NCBI GenBank assembly: GCA_902764915.1
Contig: CACWXY010000029.1
Coordinates: 1-45,100, forward strand
From: an uncultured Eubacteriales bacterium
Lineage (GTDB): Bacteria > Bacillota > Clostridia > Christensenellales > Aristaeellaceae
DNA length: 45,100 nucleotides
Direction: 5' to 3'
The position numbers and the translations under genes are program-made. The notes beneath the pieces are model-generated. The model did not search any database and was not told the origin of the DNA. It worked only from the letters and a program-made list of their open reading frames with translations. Shown here piece after piece: positions 17,488 through 25,363 of the stretch; the first letter of the stretch is position 1; each line of letters opens with the position of its first letter.

Positions 17488-18266
17488 GCATTCATCTCCA
17501 AAAAGTGCCGGCTCACCGCAAGAAAGCGCGGCAGCTGTTCCAGATAGGCAAAGTGCGTTCCGCCTTCAAATATGGCAAGCCCTGCATTGGGTATATCCTT
17601 CTCCATTTTCCGTCCCATCCAGAGCGGAGTTTCCGTATCCTGATCGCCGAATACCAGAAGCGCAGGACAGGAAACCCGGGGAAGTCGGTCCGCAAGATCC
17701 AGAGAGATTACCTTGACAAAGGTCCTCCGCATTTCCTCATCCAGGGCATTGTAATCCCGGGACCCGTATTTTTCTCGAAGTGCCTGTTCCATTCTGTCGG
17801 GAATGGAACCAAAAAGATGGGTTTTCTTCAGCATCTGACTGAGCTTTTTTCCTCTCTGGAACTGTTCCGCTCGCTTCCTGCCTTCTTCTGTCTGCGGTTT
17901 CTTCAGCCCCGCCGCTCCGGTAAGGATCATGCGTTCAAAAAGCGATGCATCCTCCGCAGCAAGATAGAGCGCTACACGGCACCCGAATGAATGCGCAATG
18001 ACAGTGCAGGGTGTAAAGCGCTCCGCCTCAAGCAGTTCTCTCACGCATGTGGCATAGTCCTCCACGCCCCAAGGCTGCGGCGGTTTTTCCGACGCGCCAA
18101 ATCCGGGAAAGTCCAATGTCAGAGTCTGCGCTCTGTCTTCCAGTCCCTTCGCAACCGGCTGCATGAGCTTTTCGGAACAGCCCCATCCATGCAAAAGAAG
18201 CACGCGTGTATCCCGTGCTTCCGATAACGTGTAATGGACCTTACATCCATGCAGCATGCGTTCCAT
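17484..18266 (-). CDS. Alpha/beta hydrolase
   Basis: A 260-aa single-domain alpha/beta-hydrolase-fold protein. HGWGCSEKLMQ forms the oxyanion region, VIAHSFGCRVALYLA holds the nucleophile elbow with Ser, DQDTETP the acid and GGTHFAYLEQ the catalytic His. There is no signal peptide, so it is cytoplasmic. The ATG at 18266 is chosen because AAGGGA precedes it; the longer frame upstream lies within the GNAT gene. It overlaps that gene by 26 bases and murF by 4. Its substrate is unknown, though the position before murF and ddl makes an envelope-related role possible. Confidence 0.85.
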   Translation of the reverse strand: MERMLHGCKVHYTLSEARDTRVLLLHGWGCSEKLMQPVAKGLEDRAQTLTLDFPGFGASEKPPQPWGVEDYATCVRELLEAERFTPCTVIAHSFGCRVALYLAAEDASLFERMILTGAAGLKKPQTEEGRKRAEQFQRGKKLSQMLKKTHLFGSIPDRMEQALREKYGSRDYNALDEEMRRTFVKVISLDLADRLPRVSCPALLVFGDQDTETPLWMGRKMEKDIPNAGLAIFEGGTHFAYLEQLPRFLAVSRHFLEMNA

Positions 18267-18747
18267 CCGCGTTCCCTTCTTTCCGCTCTTCCCGGTCGAT
18301 CTGCCAGATATACCGGCGCTTCCTTGCTGACAGCGCAAACCGTCTCTGGAAGTCCTCCGGCACGTCTACTTCCCTTTCCAGGACGCACCCCAGCCTCTCA
18401 CAGGTGCGAATGGAAGGATAATTGTCCGGGTCTGTTGTAATAACCACACTTTTTTTCCCCTGCATGCGGATTTCCTCATACAGGAGACGGACTGCGTGCT
18501 CTGCATAGTGATGTCCGCGCCAGGGAAGATCAATATGATAACCAATATGCCCAAAATAATACAGCGGTTCGCTTTCCCCGGACCGCAGAGAAATCTTACC
18601 GATCTCCCGCCATCTGCCATGCAGGGTAATACGCCAGTCCAGGACCTGTCCAAAGCGAAGGGAAGGCATGGTTTCCCCCAGGTCCACCGGAACGAGGTCT
18701 ACGATCCCGTCCGTGTACTGCGCATTTCTTCGAAACAGATTTCTCAT
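18241..18747 (-). CDS. GNAT-family N-acetyltransferase
   Basis: A 168-aa protein with the GNAT fold. The central GHIGYHIDLPWRGHHYAEHA segment matches beta4 and the acetyl-CoA pyrophosphate loop (R/Q-x-x-G-x-A type). The later PDNYPSIRTCERLGCVLE is the usual C-terminal 'N-x-x-S' element of the RimJ/L-like group. Its acceptor cannot be told from sequence. It is coupled on both sides, overlapping the upstream sugar-kinase gene by 4 bases and the downstream hydrolase by 26. Confidence 0.85.
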   Translation of the reverse strand: MRNLFRRNAQYTDGIVDLVPVDLGETMPSLRFGQVLDWRITLHGRWREIGKISLRSGESEPLYYFGHIGYHIDLPWRGHHYAEHAVRLLYEEIRMQGKKSVVITTDPDNYPSIRTCERLGCVLEREVDVPEDFQRRFALSARKRRYIWQIDREERKEGNADGTHAAWM

Positions 18748-19664
18748 CCGACCCTCTTCACCTGTGCTTTCTGAAGGAGTCCCTGCACATCTGCTTTCCG
18801 GACGAGTCCTGTGCCCTCCGTCATCACACTGGCTGCGCCGCAGGCTGTTCCCATGCGCAGTGCCTCCCCATAATCCCGGGTCTGCAGGTATCCCTTCAGG
18901 AAACCGGCTACCATCGCATCCCCGGCCCCCACAGTGGAACGCACTGGCACAGAAAGTGCAGGCGAGGAATAGATGCCGCTATCTGAAAAGAGCAATGCGC
19001 CTTTTTCTCCCAGGGAGAGAAGTATATTCCGGGCCCCCATGTTCTGAAGCGTTTCCGCAGCCTTTCGGATATCCTTCTCTGAAGCAACCGGCATTCCGGT
19101 TGCTTCAGCCATCTCCTGCAGATTAGGCTTTACAAAGATCGGATGCCCTTTCAGGCCTTCGACCAGGGGGATTCCGGAGGTATCCAGAAATACAGGTCCC
19201 GCCACGCTTTCCATCATGGTCCGATAGGCGTCCACAGGGCATCCCGGAGGCAGAGAGCCGGTAAGCACAAGACAATCAAAGGGATCGGTGCACGCCTGCA
19301 TGGAGTGAATCATGCCCGCAAGATCAGACTGCGTAACCACGGGTCCAGGCTCATTGAGTTCAGTGACTGTGCTGTTATCGGATACAATCTTGGTATTGGT
19401 ACGCACTTCACCCGGAACCGGAAGACATACGGTTGCTACATTTTTCTGTGTCAGCTGTCTTTCGAAAAGTGCCGCATTCTCCTGCCCCACAAACGTCCAG
19501 CACCGTGCATCCAGCCCCAGTGTGGTGAGCACAATCGCGACATTCACGCCTTTTCCGCCAGCCCCCAGAATATGTCTGCGCACCCTGTGCACTTCTCCGG
19601 GATGCAGGGCATCGATCTCCAGGGTACGGTCAAAGGCAGGATTGAGACAGGTTACCGCGATCAT
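18744..19664 (-). CDS. PfkB-family hexose-phosphate kinase (1-phosphofructokinase type)
   Basis: A 306-aa ribokinase-fold enzyme that phosphorylates a sugar phosphate. It has N-terminal MIAVTCLNPAFDRTLEID, typical of the FruK/LacC subgroup, the GAGGKGVNVAIVL motif near residue 35 and the C-terminal TVGAGDAMVAGFLKG catalytic motif with Asp as base. It could be fructose-1-phosphate kinase or tagatose-6-phosphate kinase. No fru PTS or lac genes are next to it to decide. It is the first gene after an internal promoter (19688-19716). Confidence 0.88.
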   Translation of the reverse strand: MIAVTCLNPAFDRTLEIDALHPGEVHRVRRHILGAGGKGVNVAIVLTTLGLDARCWTFVGQENAALFERQLTQKNVATVCLPVPGEVRTNTKIVSDNSTVTELNEPGPVVTQSDLAGMIHSMQACTDPFDCLVLTGSLPPGCPVDAYRTMMESVAGPVFLDTSGIPLVEGLKGHPIFVKPNLQEMAEATGMPVASEKDIRKAAETLQNMGARNILLSLGEKGALLFSDSGIYSSPALSVPVRSTVGAGDAMVAGFLKGYLQTRDYGEALRMGTACGAASVMTEGTGLVRKADVQGLLQKAQVKRVG

Positions 19665-19687
19665 ATCATCCCTCCAAAACGCGCTCC

Positions 19688-19716
19688 ATTATATCATGCG
19701 GGTATATGGTATGCAA
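19688..19716 (-). promoter_or_regulatory. Promoter for the PfkB-murF-ddl-dxs-recN block
   Basis: Minus-strand TTGCAT (19716-19711), 17-base spacer, TATAAT (19693-19688), with a TGA just before the -10 that adds an extended -10 element. It lies in the 89-base gap between tatD and the sugar kinase and probably drives the long downstream block independently of the metG T-box. Confidence 0.75.
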
Positions 19717-19753
19717 GGAATACAGAAAATACAGAATATGATTCTCTGTCCGG

Positions 19754-20524
19754 CTATAGCCCGTAGAGTTTTCTCGCATTCTCCGTAGTTTTCTCGGCAA
19801 GCTGCTCGGGTGCTATGCCCCGTATCTGTGCCAGCCGCTGGCAGATCATAAGGAGATTGGCAGGTTCATTGCGCTCCCCTCGATGGCCTTCAGGCGGCAT
19901 ATAAGGGCTGTCCGTTTCCAGCACAAGGCGATCCAGCGGAATACGCTCCATAACTGTGCGCGCCCGTCTGGCATTCTCATAGGTAGCCGCGCCGCCCAGT
20001 GCAATCAGGTATCCCAGATCCATATAAGACTGCGCCATCTCCCAGCTGCCGGAGAAGCAGTGGATAATGCCACCTGTAAGGTGTGCTCTCCGCCCGCGCA
20101 GAATTTCCAGCATGGCGCCATGCGCACCGCGCACATGAAAGACAACCGGCAGAGACACCTCTTCCGCCAGGTCCAGCTGTGCTTCCAGCGTCTGTCTCTG
20201 TATCTGCATGGCAATGCCATTCGGGTCATGGGTATCCAGACCGATTTCTCCGATTGCACGCACCTGCGGAGCCTGGGACAGTCGGCGCATGGTTTCCAGG
20301 ACATGCAGCGAAAACGTATCCGCATACTCCGGATGAACGCCCACCGCAGCGATAAACGCCGGGTCAGATGCTGCAAATGCGGTCACACTTTCCATGGAAA
20401 GCGCATCATACGCAATGACAGCGGCGCCTACAACGCCGCTGTCATGCATTCTGGCAAGAACCGCCTGACGGTCCTGCTGAAATGAGTCCGTATCCAGATG
20501 GCAATGGGTATCAAACAGTATCAT
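19754..20524 (-). CDS. tatD: TatD-family metal-dependent deoxyribonuclease
   Basis: A 256-aa TIM-barrel hydrolase with FDTHCHLDTD near the N terminus (metal-binding HxH), GEIGLD with the metal-ligand Glu, VFHVRGAH, GGIIHCFSGS, and the C-terminal LVLETDSPYMPPEGHRGERN signature. TatD proteins act as 3'-5' exonucleases in DNA repair. It directly follows metG with a 4-base ATGA overlap, the same metG-tatD pairing seen in Bacillus (metS-yabD), so it is under the T-box leader too. Confidence 0.94.
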   Translation of the reverse strand: MILFDTHCHLDTDSFQQDRQAVLARMHDSGVVGAAVIAYDALSMESVTAFAASDPAFIAAVGVHPEYADTFSLHVLETMRRLSQAPQVRAIGEIGLDTHDPNGIAMQIQRQTLEAQLDLAEEVSLPVVFHVRGAHGAMLEILRGRRAHLTGGIIHCFSGSWEMAQSYMDLGYLIALGGAATYENARRARTVMERIPLDRLVLETDSPYMPPEGHRGERNEPANLLMICQRLAQIRGIAPEQLAEKTTENARKLYGL

Positions 20525-22503
20525 CCGATAATCGCTCCATCGTCCATGCCGTCTTCCACAGTCATAAGTTTCAGTTTTTCATCATTGTCCGTCGCTGCAC
20601 ACAGTACCATACCCTGGCTCTCAATGCCGGCCAACTTAGCGGGCTTCAGGTTAGCCACAAGAACCACCTGTTTTCCCACCATTTCTTCCGGGGTATACCA
20701 CTGCGCAATGCCGCTGACAACCTGGCGCTCGCCATCCTTGCCCAGAGACAGGCGAAGCTTTAAAAGTTTCTTGCTCTTTTCCACCTTTTCGCACGCCAGT
20801 ACACGGGCCACCTGCAGCTTAATCTTCCCAAAGTCTTCTATGCTGATCTCTTCCGAAAATTCGGGTGCAGAATGGCCCTTTTTCTCCGGCTTCTTCTCCA
20901 CCTTGGAAGGTTCCTGCTTAGGTTCTTCTTTGGGCTGATCGCGCAGAAGTTCCTTTTCAATATCCAGGCGCGGGAAAAGCGCTTCGCCCTTGGACACCTT
21001 CGTACCGCAAGTGAGATGACAGAACTGTCCATCGCACAGAGAATCCCATGTCATCTCGGCGCGGTCTTCCAGTCCCAGCTGCGCAAAGATGCGTTCCGGC
21101 GTACGCGGCATGACAAACCCGATCATGACCGCTACGCGGCGTACGCACTCTGCCAGGGTATAGAGAACCGTACCAAGACGCGGGCGGTCTGCTTCATTTC
21201 GCGCCAGAATCCAAGGAGCTGTCACATCAATATACCGATTGCACTCCCCTACCAGCTTCCAGATCGCAGAAAGCGCCTGAGAAAACTGGAACGCATTGAC
21301 TGCATTCTCCACACTGGTGGGTGTATCCAGTGCCAGCTGCCAAAGGGCTTTGTCCACATCCTGTACGTCGGCACAGTTCGGAATACCGCCCTCAAAGTAC
21401 TTTTCAATCATGGCAACCGTCCGGCTGACCAGATTTCCCAGGTCATTGGCCAGATCCGCATTGATTCTGGTAAGCATGGAGCGCAGCGTAAACTCGCCGT
21501 CAGCACCAAAAGGCATCTCGCGCATGAGGAAGTAGCGGACAGCATCGGAAGAATAGCGATTGCACAGAATCACAGGATCCACTACGTTGCCCACAGATTT
21601 TCCCATCTTTTTCCCATCAATGACCAGCCAGCCGTGTCCGAAAATCTGCTTGGGCAGCGGTTCACCGATGGCGTGAAGCATGATCGGCCAGATGATGGAA
21701 TGGAATCGCACGATTTCCTTGCCCACCAGATGTACATCCGCCGGCCAGTACCGACGATAGAGTTCATCATGATCCGTTCCATATCCCAGGGCTGAGATGT
21801 AGTTCGTCAGCGCATCGACCCACACATAGACAGTGTGCTTCGGATCAAAGTCTACAGGAATCCCCCACTTGATGGAAGTACGGGATACGCACAGGTCCTC
21901 CAGTCCCGGCTTCAGGAAATTGGAGATCATTTCGTTGGCGCGGCTGGACGGCTGAATGAAGTCCGGATGCTGCTGAATATAGTCAATCATCCAATCCTGA
22001 TATTTACTCATTCTGAAGAAATAGCTTTCTTCCTTCGCTTTTTCAACCGGCCGTCCGCAGTCCGGGCAACAGCCTTCCTTCAGCTGAAGCTCCGTCCAGA
22101 AGGACTCGCAGGGCGTACAGTACCAGCCCTCATACTCACTTTTGTAGATGTCACCCTGATCATAGAGCTTTTTGAACACCTTCTGCACACAGGCCACATG
22201 CCGCGGATCCGTGGTACGGATGAAGTCATTATAGTCAATGTCCATCAGTTTCCACAGTTTCTTGATGCCGTCTACAATGTGATCCACATACGCCTGCGGT
22301 GTTACGCCCTTTTCTTTTGCTTTGCGCTCAATCTTCTGCCCATGTTCATCGGTTCCGGTCAGGAAGTAGGTATCATAGCCTGTCATACGCTTGAACCGGG
22401 CCATGGAATCCGCCGCCGTGGAGCAGTAGGCATGACCGATATGCAGATTATCGCTGGGATAATAGATCGGCGTAGTAATGTAGAACTTTCCTCGATTGGG
22501 CAT
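20521..22503 (-). CDS. metG: Methionyl-tRNA synthetase
   Basis: Charges tRNA-Met. The length is 660 aa. The HIGH motif is in DNLHIGHAY near residue 20, a four-Cys zinc knuckle lies in CTPCESFWTE...CCPDCGRP (about 127-147), and the KMSKS loop reads KKMGKSVGN. A C-terminal tRNA-binding (EMAPII-like) domain follows a Lys/Glu-rich linker, from about residue 560 (IEDFGKIKLQVARVL). The ATG at 22503 is chosen because AGGAGG precedes it by 9 bases; the frame runs 10 codons further up but there is no site there. Expression should be set by the methionine T-box just upstream. Confidence 0.97.
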   Translation of the reverse strand: MPNRGKFYITTPIYYPSDNLHIGHAYCSTAADSMARFKRMTGYDTYFLTGTDEHGQKIERKAKEKGVTPQAYVDHIVDGIKKLWKLMDIDYNDFIRTTDPRHVACVQKVFKKLYDQGDIYKSEYEGWYCTPCESFWTELQLKEGCCPDCGRPVEKAKEESYFFRMSKYQDWMIDYIQQHPDFIQPSSRANEMISNFLKPGLEDLCVSRTSIKWGIPVDFDPKHTVYVWVDALTNYISALGYGTDHDELYRRYWPADVHLVGKEIVRFHSIIWPIMLHAIGEPLPKQIFGHGWLVIDGKKMGKSVGNVVDPVILCNRYSSDAVRYFLMREMPFGADGEFTLRSMLTRINADLANDLGNLVSRTVAMIEKYFEGGIPNCADVQDVDKALWQLALDTPTSVENAVNAFQFSQALSAIWKLVGECNRYIDVTAPWILARNEADRPRLGTVLYTLAECVRRVAVMIGFVMPRTPERIFAQLGLEDRAEMTWDSLCDGQFCHLTCGTKVSKGEALFPRLDIEKELLRDQPKEEPKQEPSKVEKKPEKKGHSAPEFSEEISIEDFGKIKLQVARVLACEKVEKSKKLLKLRLSLGKDGERQVVSGIAQWYTPEEMVGKQVVLVANLKPAKLAGIESQGMVLCAATDNDEKLKLMTVEDGMDDGAIIG

Positions 22504-22541
22504 GGGGATCTGCCTCCTTTCTTCAGGCACCATTCGGGCAC

Positions 22542-22755
22542 AAAAAAAGCACCCTCTGCAGGGGCGCCTGGAAAATACGGCGCGGTGCCACCCTGTTTGT
22601 TCTTCTCATACAGATAACGGTGCGACCCGCTGCCGGCTCAATCACTTCACCGGCAGTGCTCAGGAGCCATGTTCTCCGGTCATGCATCACCGCGTCTCAC
22701 CTTTCCGCAGCTCTCTTTGCATGCACAGGCCGGATACTCTTTCCTTCATTGCATG
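22542..22755 (-). promoter_or_regulatory. Methionine T-box leader of metG
   Basis: On the minus strand this leader contains the Stem I distal elements AGAGAGCTGCGGAAAGGTGA, then a specifier-loop context GAACATGGCTCCTGAG in which ATG (22670-22668) is the specifier codon. It also has the T-box core GGGTGGCACCGCG (22590-22581 for TGGCACCGCG) and a terminator stem GCGCCC/GGGTGC followed by seven T residues (22548-22542). Uncharged tRNA-Met should pair with the specifier and T-box and favour the antiterminator. The ATG specifier agrees with the downstream gene. The 5' end is estimated from the promoter. Confidence 0.93.
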
Positions 22756-22760
22756 CATGC

Positions 22761-22789
22761 ATGTTACTGGTCCTGTGCCTGCTTGTCAA
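22761..22789 (-). promoter_or_regulatory. metG T-box promoter
   Basis: Minus-strand TTGACA (22789-22784), 17-base spacer, TAACAT (22766-22761). It begins 8 bases after the T run of the preceding RNA unit, so metG has its own transcription start. Confidence 0.75.
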
Positions 22790-22797
22790 GACACAGC

Positions 22798-23034
22798 AAA
22801 AAGAAAAAGCGGCAAAAGCCGCTTCAATATCCAGAATATGGAAGCCCCAGGGTGCCGGTGCCCTCGTTTTTTCACCCGCTATATATAACGGGCTGGTTCC
22901 CTGCCGCATATCTCTGCCGTCCCCTGGCGTCAAAGACGGGGGCGTGACATTATATACAATGGACCCGGGTACCATTTGATGAAGTGTGGGGAAAACCGAA
23001 AAGCTGCCGCACACCCCAGGAGTCATCCTATACT
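22798..23034 (-). ncRNA. Candidate structured non-coding RNA (6S-like?)
   Basis: About 235 bases lie between a perfect consensus promoter and an intrinsic terminator (AAGCGGC-TTTT-GCCGCTT then T-rich, 22824-22798), with no credible reading frame. The two ends can pair: AGTATAGGA with TTCCATATT (8 of 9 positions including wobbles), CTCC with GGGG, GGGTG with CACCC and CGG with CCG. Further in, CG-TTTTC-CCC pairs with GGG-GAAAA-CG. An internal hairpin CCCC-CGTC-TTT-GACG-GGGG is also visible. A long irregular rod closed by the 5' and 3' ends, about 200 bases before the terminator, suits 6S RNA, but no family-specific motif was confirmed. SRP RNA (no GGAAGGAAGC-type loop), tmRNA and RNase P were considered and do not fit. 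Confidence 0.55.
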
Positions 23035-23037
23035 GAG

Positions 23038-23066
23038 ATTATAGGGATTGAACACAAGGCTGTCAA
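23038..23066 (-). promoter_or_regulatory. Perfect consensus promoter of the RNA unit
   Basis: Minus-strand TTGACA (23066-23061), exactly 17 bases, TATAAT (23043-23038). All twelve positions match the sigma-A consensus. Only the padR promoter in this window is equally good. Such strength upstream of a stretch without a gene supports a stable RNA. Confidence 0.85.
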
Positions 23067-23111
23067 GAACTTTTCCAGGTGTTCTCCCCGTGCTTTTTCC
23101 ATACACGTCTT

Positions 23112-23276
23112 CTATGCCTTGACGGCGCAGTCCAGAATATGCGTTTCAATTGTCTGAAACCTGTCGCTGATCTGAACCGTTGATTCGAGATCACCCTGAC
23201 AGCAGGTATCGCAGTCTCCCCCATCTTCCAGGCATTCTGAAACATTCTTCGGTATTCTTCCCCGCCTCATCTGCAT
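23112..23276 (-). CDS. Possible small Cys-rich protein
   Basis: A 54-aa open frame starting at an ATG that overlaps the stop of the TPM-domain gene. The product contains SECLEDGGDCDTCCQGD, with four Cys in a tight cluster, and a fifth in its last residues, so a metal site is imaginable. There is no Shine-Dalgarno at this ATG, at the next ATG (23270) or at a GTG at 23297, so translation would rely on coupling. I recognise no family. It may be spurious. Confidence 0.3.
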   Translation of the reverse strand: MQMRRGRIPKNVSECLEDGGDCDTCCQGDLESTVQISDRFQTIETHILDCAVKA

Positions 23277-23277
23277 G

Positions 23278-24147
23278 TCAGAAGTGGTGTCCGCCACCGC
23301 CGTGTGACATGCCGCCGGAGGAAGTATGCATACTGCTTCCCATGCCGCTGGAATGACCGCCGCTGTGTCCTCCTGCAGAAGGCGGAGGCATTCTGACGCG
23401 CGTCACATCTTCGCGTATAAAGCGGGAATCGTTGACTTTCAGATCCAGTTTCCGGCCTGAAGGATCGTACCGGTATGTGCCTCCGCGCAGACTGTAGGTT
23501 GCTGAAACTGTCTTGAAGAGCAGCAGAGCAACCACCGCACCGACTGCCAGTGCCATCAGCAGTTCGGCTTTCGTCAGTTTGTTGTAAATGCCCGTCAGAC
23601 GCTCGCCAGTTACCGCATCATAACGGAAAGAACCTTCTTCGATCCCGGACCGCAGAAACGTTTCCAGCATGGAAAGCTGGCTCAGCATGGCACTACCATA
23701 GGCGCCGATGCGAAGGGCATCATCCGCACTGGACAGTATCTCTTCGATCCGGTGATCATTGAGATAGTCAGCCATGGTACCGGCAGTAGACAGATAATTA
23801 AAGCGGTTGTTCATATCGAGCACAAAAAGCACACCAGCCCGATCTTCACCCATGCCATACCCATGATCCTCATAGTACCTGTCCGCATAGTCCACGCTGA
23901 CACTGTCATTGCCATAGGACGATGGTACATCGTTTGTTGTCAGAACACCGACATCCATCTGATACGTTCCGCGCATGGCGGTAATCAGACGTTCCATCTC
24001 AGCCTTCTCACTGTCGGTATACAGCCCGGCATCATCGACCACCATGGGAGACTGGAGAGCGTTGACCACGCTTGTATTCGCCGAAAGAGCCAGTGCCGGA
24101 CACAGGAGAATGCACACAAGCAGGATCGCTGCGCATCGCTTCACCAT
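23278..24147 (-). CDS. TPM-domain envelope protein
   Basis: A 289-aa protein with a signal peptide (MVKRCAAILLVCILLCPALALSA in two parts: basic start, then hydrophobic core), a TPM domain (about residues 35-165; VDDAGLYTDSEKAEMERLI, GEDRAGVLFVLDMNN), a transmembrane helix (LLMALAVGAVVALLLF) and a Gly/Ser/His-rich C-terminal tail ending SHGGGGHHF. This matches YgcG/Psb32-like proteins. The ATG at 24147 has GGGAGGTG seven bases upstream and overlaps the stop of the zinc-ribbon gene. The domain faces outside; its biochemical role in bacteria is not settled. The His-rich tail might bind metal. Confidence 0.85.
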   Translation of the reverse strand: MVKRCAAILLVCILLCPALALSANTSVVNALQSPMVVDDAGLYTDSEKAEMERLITAMRGTYQMDVGVLTTNDVPSSYGNDSVSVDYADRYYEDHGYGMGEDRAGVLFVLDMNNRFNYLSTAGTMADYLNDHRIEEILSSADDALRIGAYGSAMLSQLSMLETFLRSGIEEGSFRYDAVTGERLTGIYNKLTKAELLMALAVGAVVALLLFKTVSATYSLRGGTYRYDPSGRKLDLKVNDSRFIREDVTRVRMPPPSAGGHSGGHSSGMGSSMHTSSGGMSHGGGGHHF

Positions 24148-25223
24148 AGCATGGCACCTCCCAGACACAGAAGACCAGCCACAGCCAGTCCGCATATTGC
24201 AGAAAACAAGCCCAGTTTTCCGGTGTCCAGAGGAAGCTTTCCGCAAACCTGGCCTGTCTGTCCGTTCATCATGTAATAAAAGGATTCCTTTCCCTGCCCG
24301 CGGTAAGTCAGCACCCACACAGGGAACAGTACGTAACGCATACGGGACACCATCTTGTGCACCTGCGCATTTCCCTTCACAGAGTGGAAGGCATCCCCCA
24401 CATGTGTCATTGCCCCATAAACCATGCCCTGAGCTTCCTTTTCCATGTCCGCCTGGGCTTCTGCCAAAGTCACATCACGGCTCTCCGCCAGGAACCCGCT
24501 GAGATATTCGCTGGCAAAAGGTCTCATTCCTTCCATCTGAAAGGGCTGTATGCCATCGGAGAGCAGACGGCTGGTCTGATTCAGCGCTTTTCTCTGCAGG
24601 CGATTCACCTGCAGCGTACCTTCCCTGTGCAGCTGATAATGACGCGTATGTGTCTCCGTAACAGCGCCACGCTGAATACTGCTGACCGTAGTAGCTTCCC
24701 CGTCAAAGCTGGCCTCCATGGTTACATCATCCATCCAGTAGGGATAATACACCCCAGAAAAATCTTCCAGCTGCTGCGGAGAAACAAAGTCCTTTCGTAC
24801 AAAGCGCTTTTTTGCAATAAATGCCTGAAAACGGTTTTTGGCTTCCTGCAGCTCCATCTGGAAGGGAATCACACCGTCCGGACGAAATGCGTCTGAGAGT
24901 CTGGGATTGAGAACCACCGGACTGTGGCAATAATAGCACCGTGTCGCCGCCGTCGTCGGGCCTGTCACAATCTCTGCGCCGCAGTTCTGGCAATGATACG
25001 AACGAAGTTCTTCTCCTTCCGGCTTTTCCTGCGTAGCTTCTTCCGAAACAGGTGCTTGTTCCTGTACTGCGGCAGTTTCCGGCTGACCCTGTACCGCTTC
25101 CTGAAGAATGCTTTCTTCCTCCACTGTCGTCCCGCAGTAAGGACATACCATGGCTTTCTGCCCCGGACGATATTCCAGTGCCCCGCCGCACGCCGGACAT
25201 TTGAACTGATTGACGTTGGACAA
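24141..25223 (-). CDS. Zinc-ribbon membrane protein (TFIIB-type ribbon)
   Basis: A 360-aa protein with two zinc ribbons. The first is CPACGG...CPYCG near the N terminus. A Glu/Gln-rich linker follows, then CQNCGAEIV...CYYCHSP near residue 85. A soluble middle region and one or two hydrophobic segments at the C terminus (LGLFSAICGLAVAGLLCLGG) complete it. A TTG at 25223 is preferred as start because GGGAGGTG precedes it, while the ATG at 25241 has no site. It is coupled to the TPM-domain gene. The same kind of ribbon-plus-TPM pair recurs in Bacillota, but its function is not known to me. Confidence 0.8.
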   Translation of the reverse strand: MSNVNQFKCPACGGALEYRPGQKAMVCPYCGTTVEEESILQEAVQGQPETAAVQEQAPVSEEATQEKPEGEELRSYHCQNCGAEIVTGPTTAATRCYYCHSPVVLNPRLSDAFRPDGVIPFQMELQEAKNRFQAFIAKKRFVRKDFVSPQQLEDFSGVYYPYWMDDVTMEASFDGEATTVSSIQRGAVTETHTRHYQLHREGTLQVNRLQRKALNQTSRLLSDGIQPFQMEGMRPFASEYLSGFLAESRDVTLAEAQADMEKEAQGMVYGAMTHVGDAFHSVKGNAQVHKMVSRMRYVLFPVWVLTYRGQGKESFYYMMNGQTGQVCGKLPLDTGKLGLFSAICGLAVAGLLCLGGAMLW

Positions 25224-25256
25224 GCAAACACCTCCCGTCATCGCTTGTATGGTATC

Positions 25257-25285
25257 ATGATAGCACCCCCTGTGGCCTTACGCAA
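25257..25285 (-). promoter_or_regulatory. Promoter of the zinc-ribbon/TPM operon
   Basis: Minus-strand TTGCGT (25285-25280), 17-base spacer, TGC-TATCAT (-10 at 25262-25257) with an extended -10 TG. Confidence 0.6.
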
Positions 25286-25332
25286 TCAAAGGCAGCCGTA
25301 TACCGCCAGAAAAGACCTGTTCTTCTTCCGAA

Positions 25333-25358
25333 AGAAGCGGCATGCCCATGCACGCCGC
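25333..25358 (-). terminator. Terminator of the padR-DUF4097 operon
   Basis: Minus-strand hairpin GCGGCGTGC-ATGG-GCATGCCGC (one G-T wobble, 25358-25337) followed by TTCTTT. A second small hairpin (CTTCTT-TCGG-AAGAAG) overlaps the tail. It lies a few bases after the DUF4097 stop codon. Confidence 0.55.
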
Positions 25359-25363
25359 CCCTG

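Noticed and set aside
22960..22976. TGGTACC resembling a second T-box core
   Set aside because: The neighbouring bases do not continue as the T-box consensus, and no specifier stem or T-run terminator matches it. The restriction-site-like palindrome is likely chance.
22697..23026. 109-codon open frame on the - strand
   Set aside because: It runs through an intrinsic terminator, the metG promoter and the T-box Stem I. Its composition is not protein-like.
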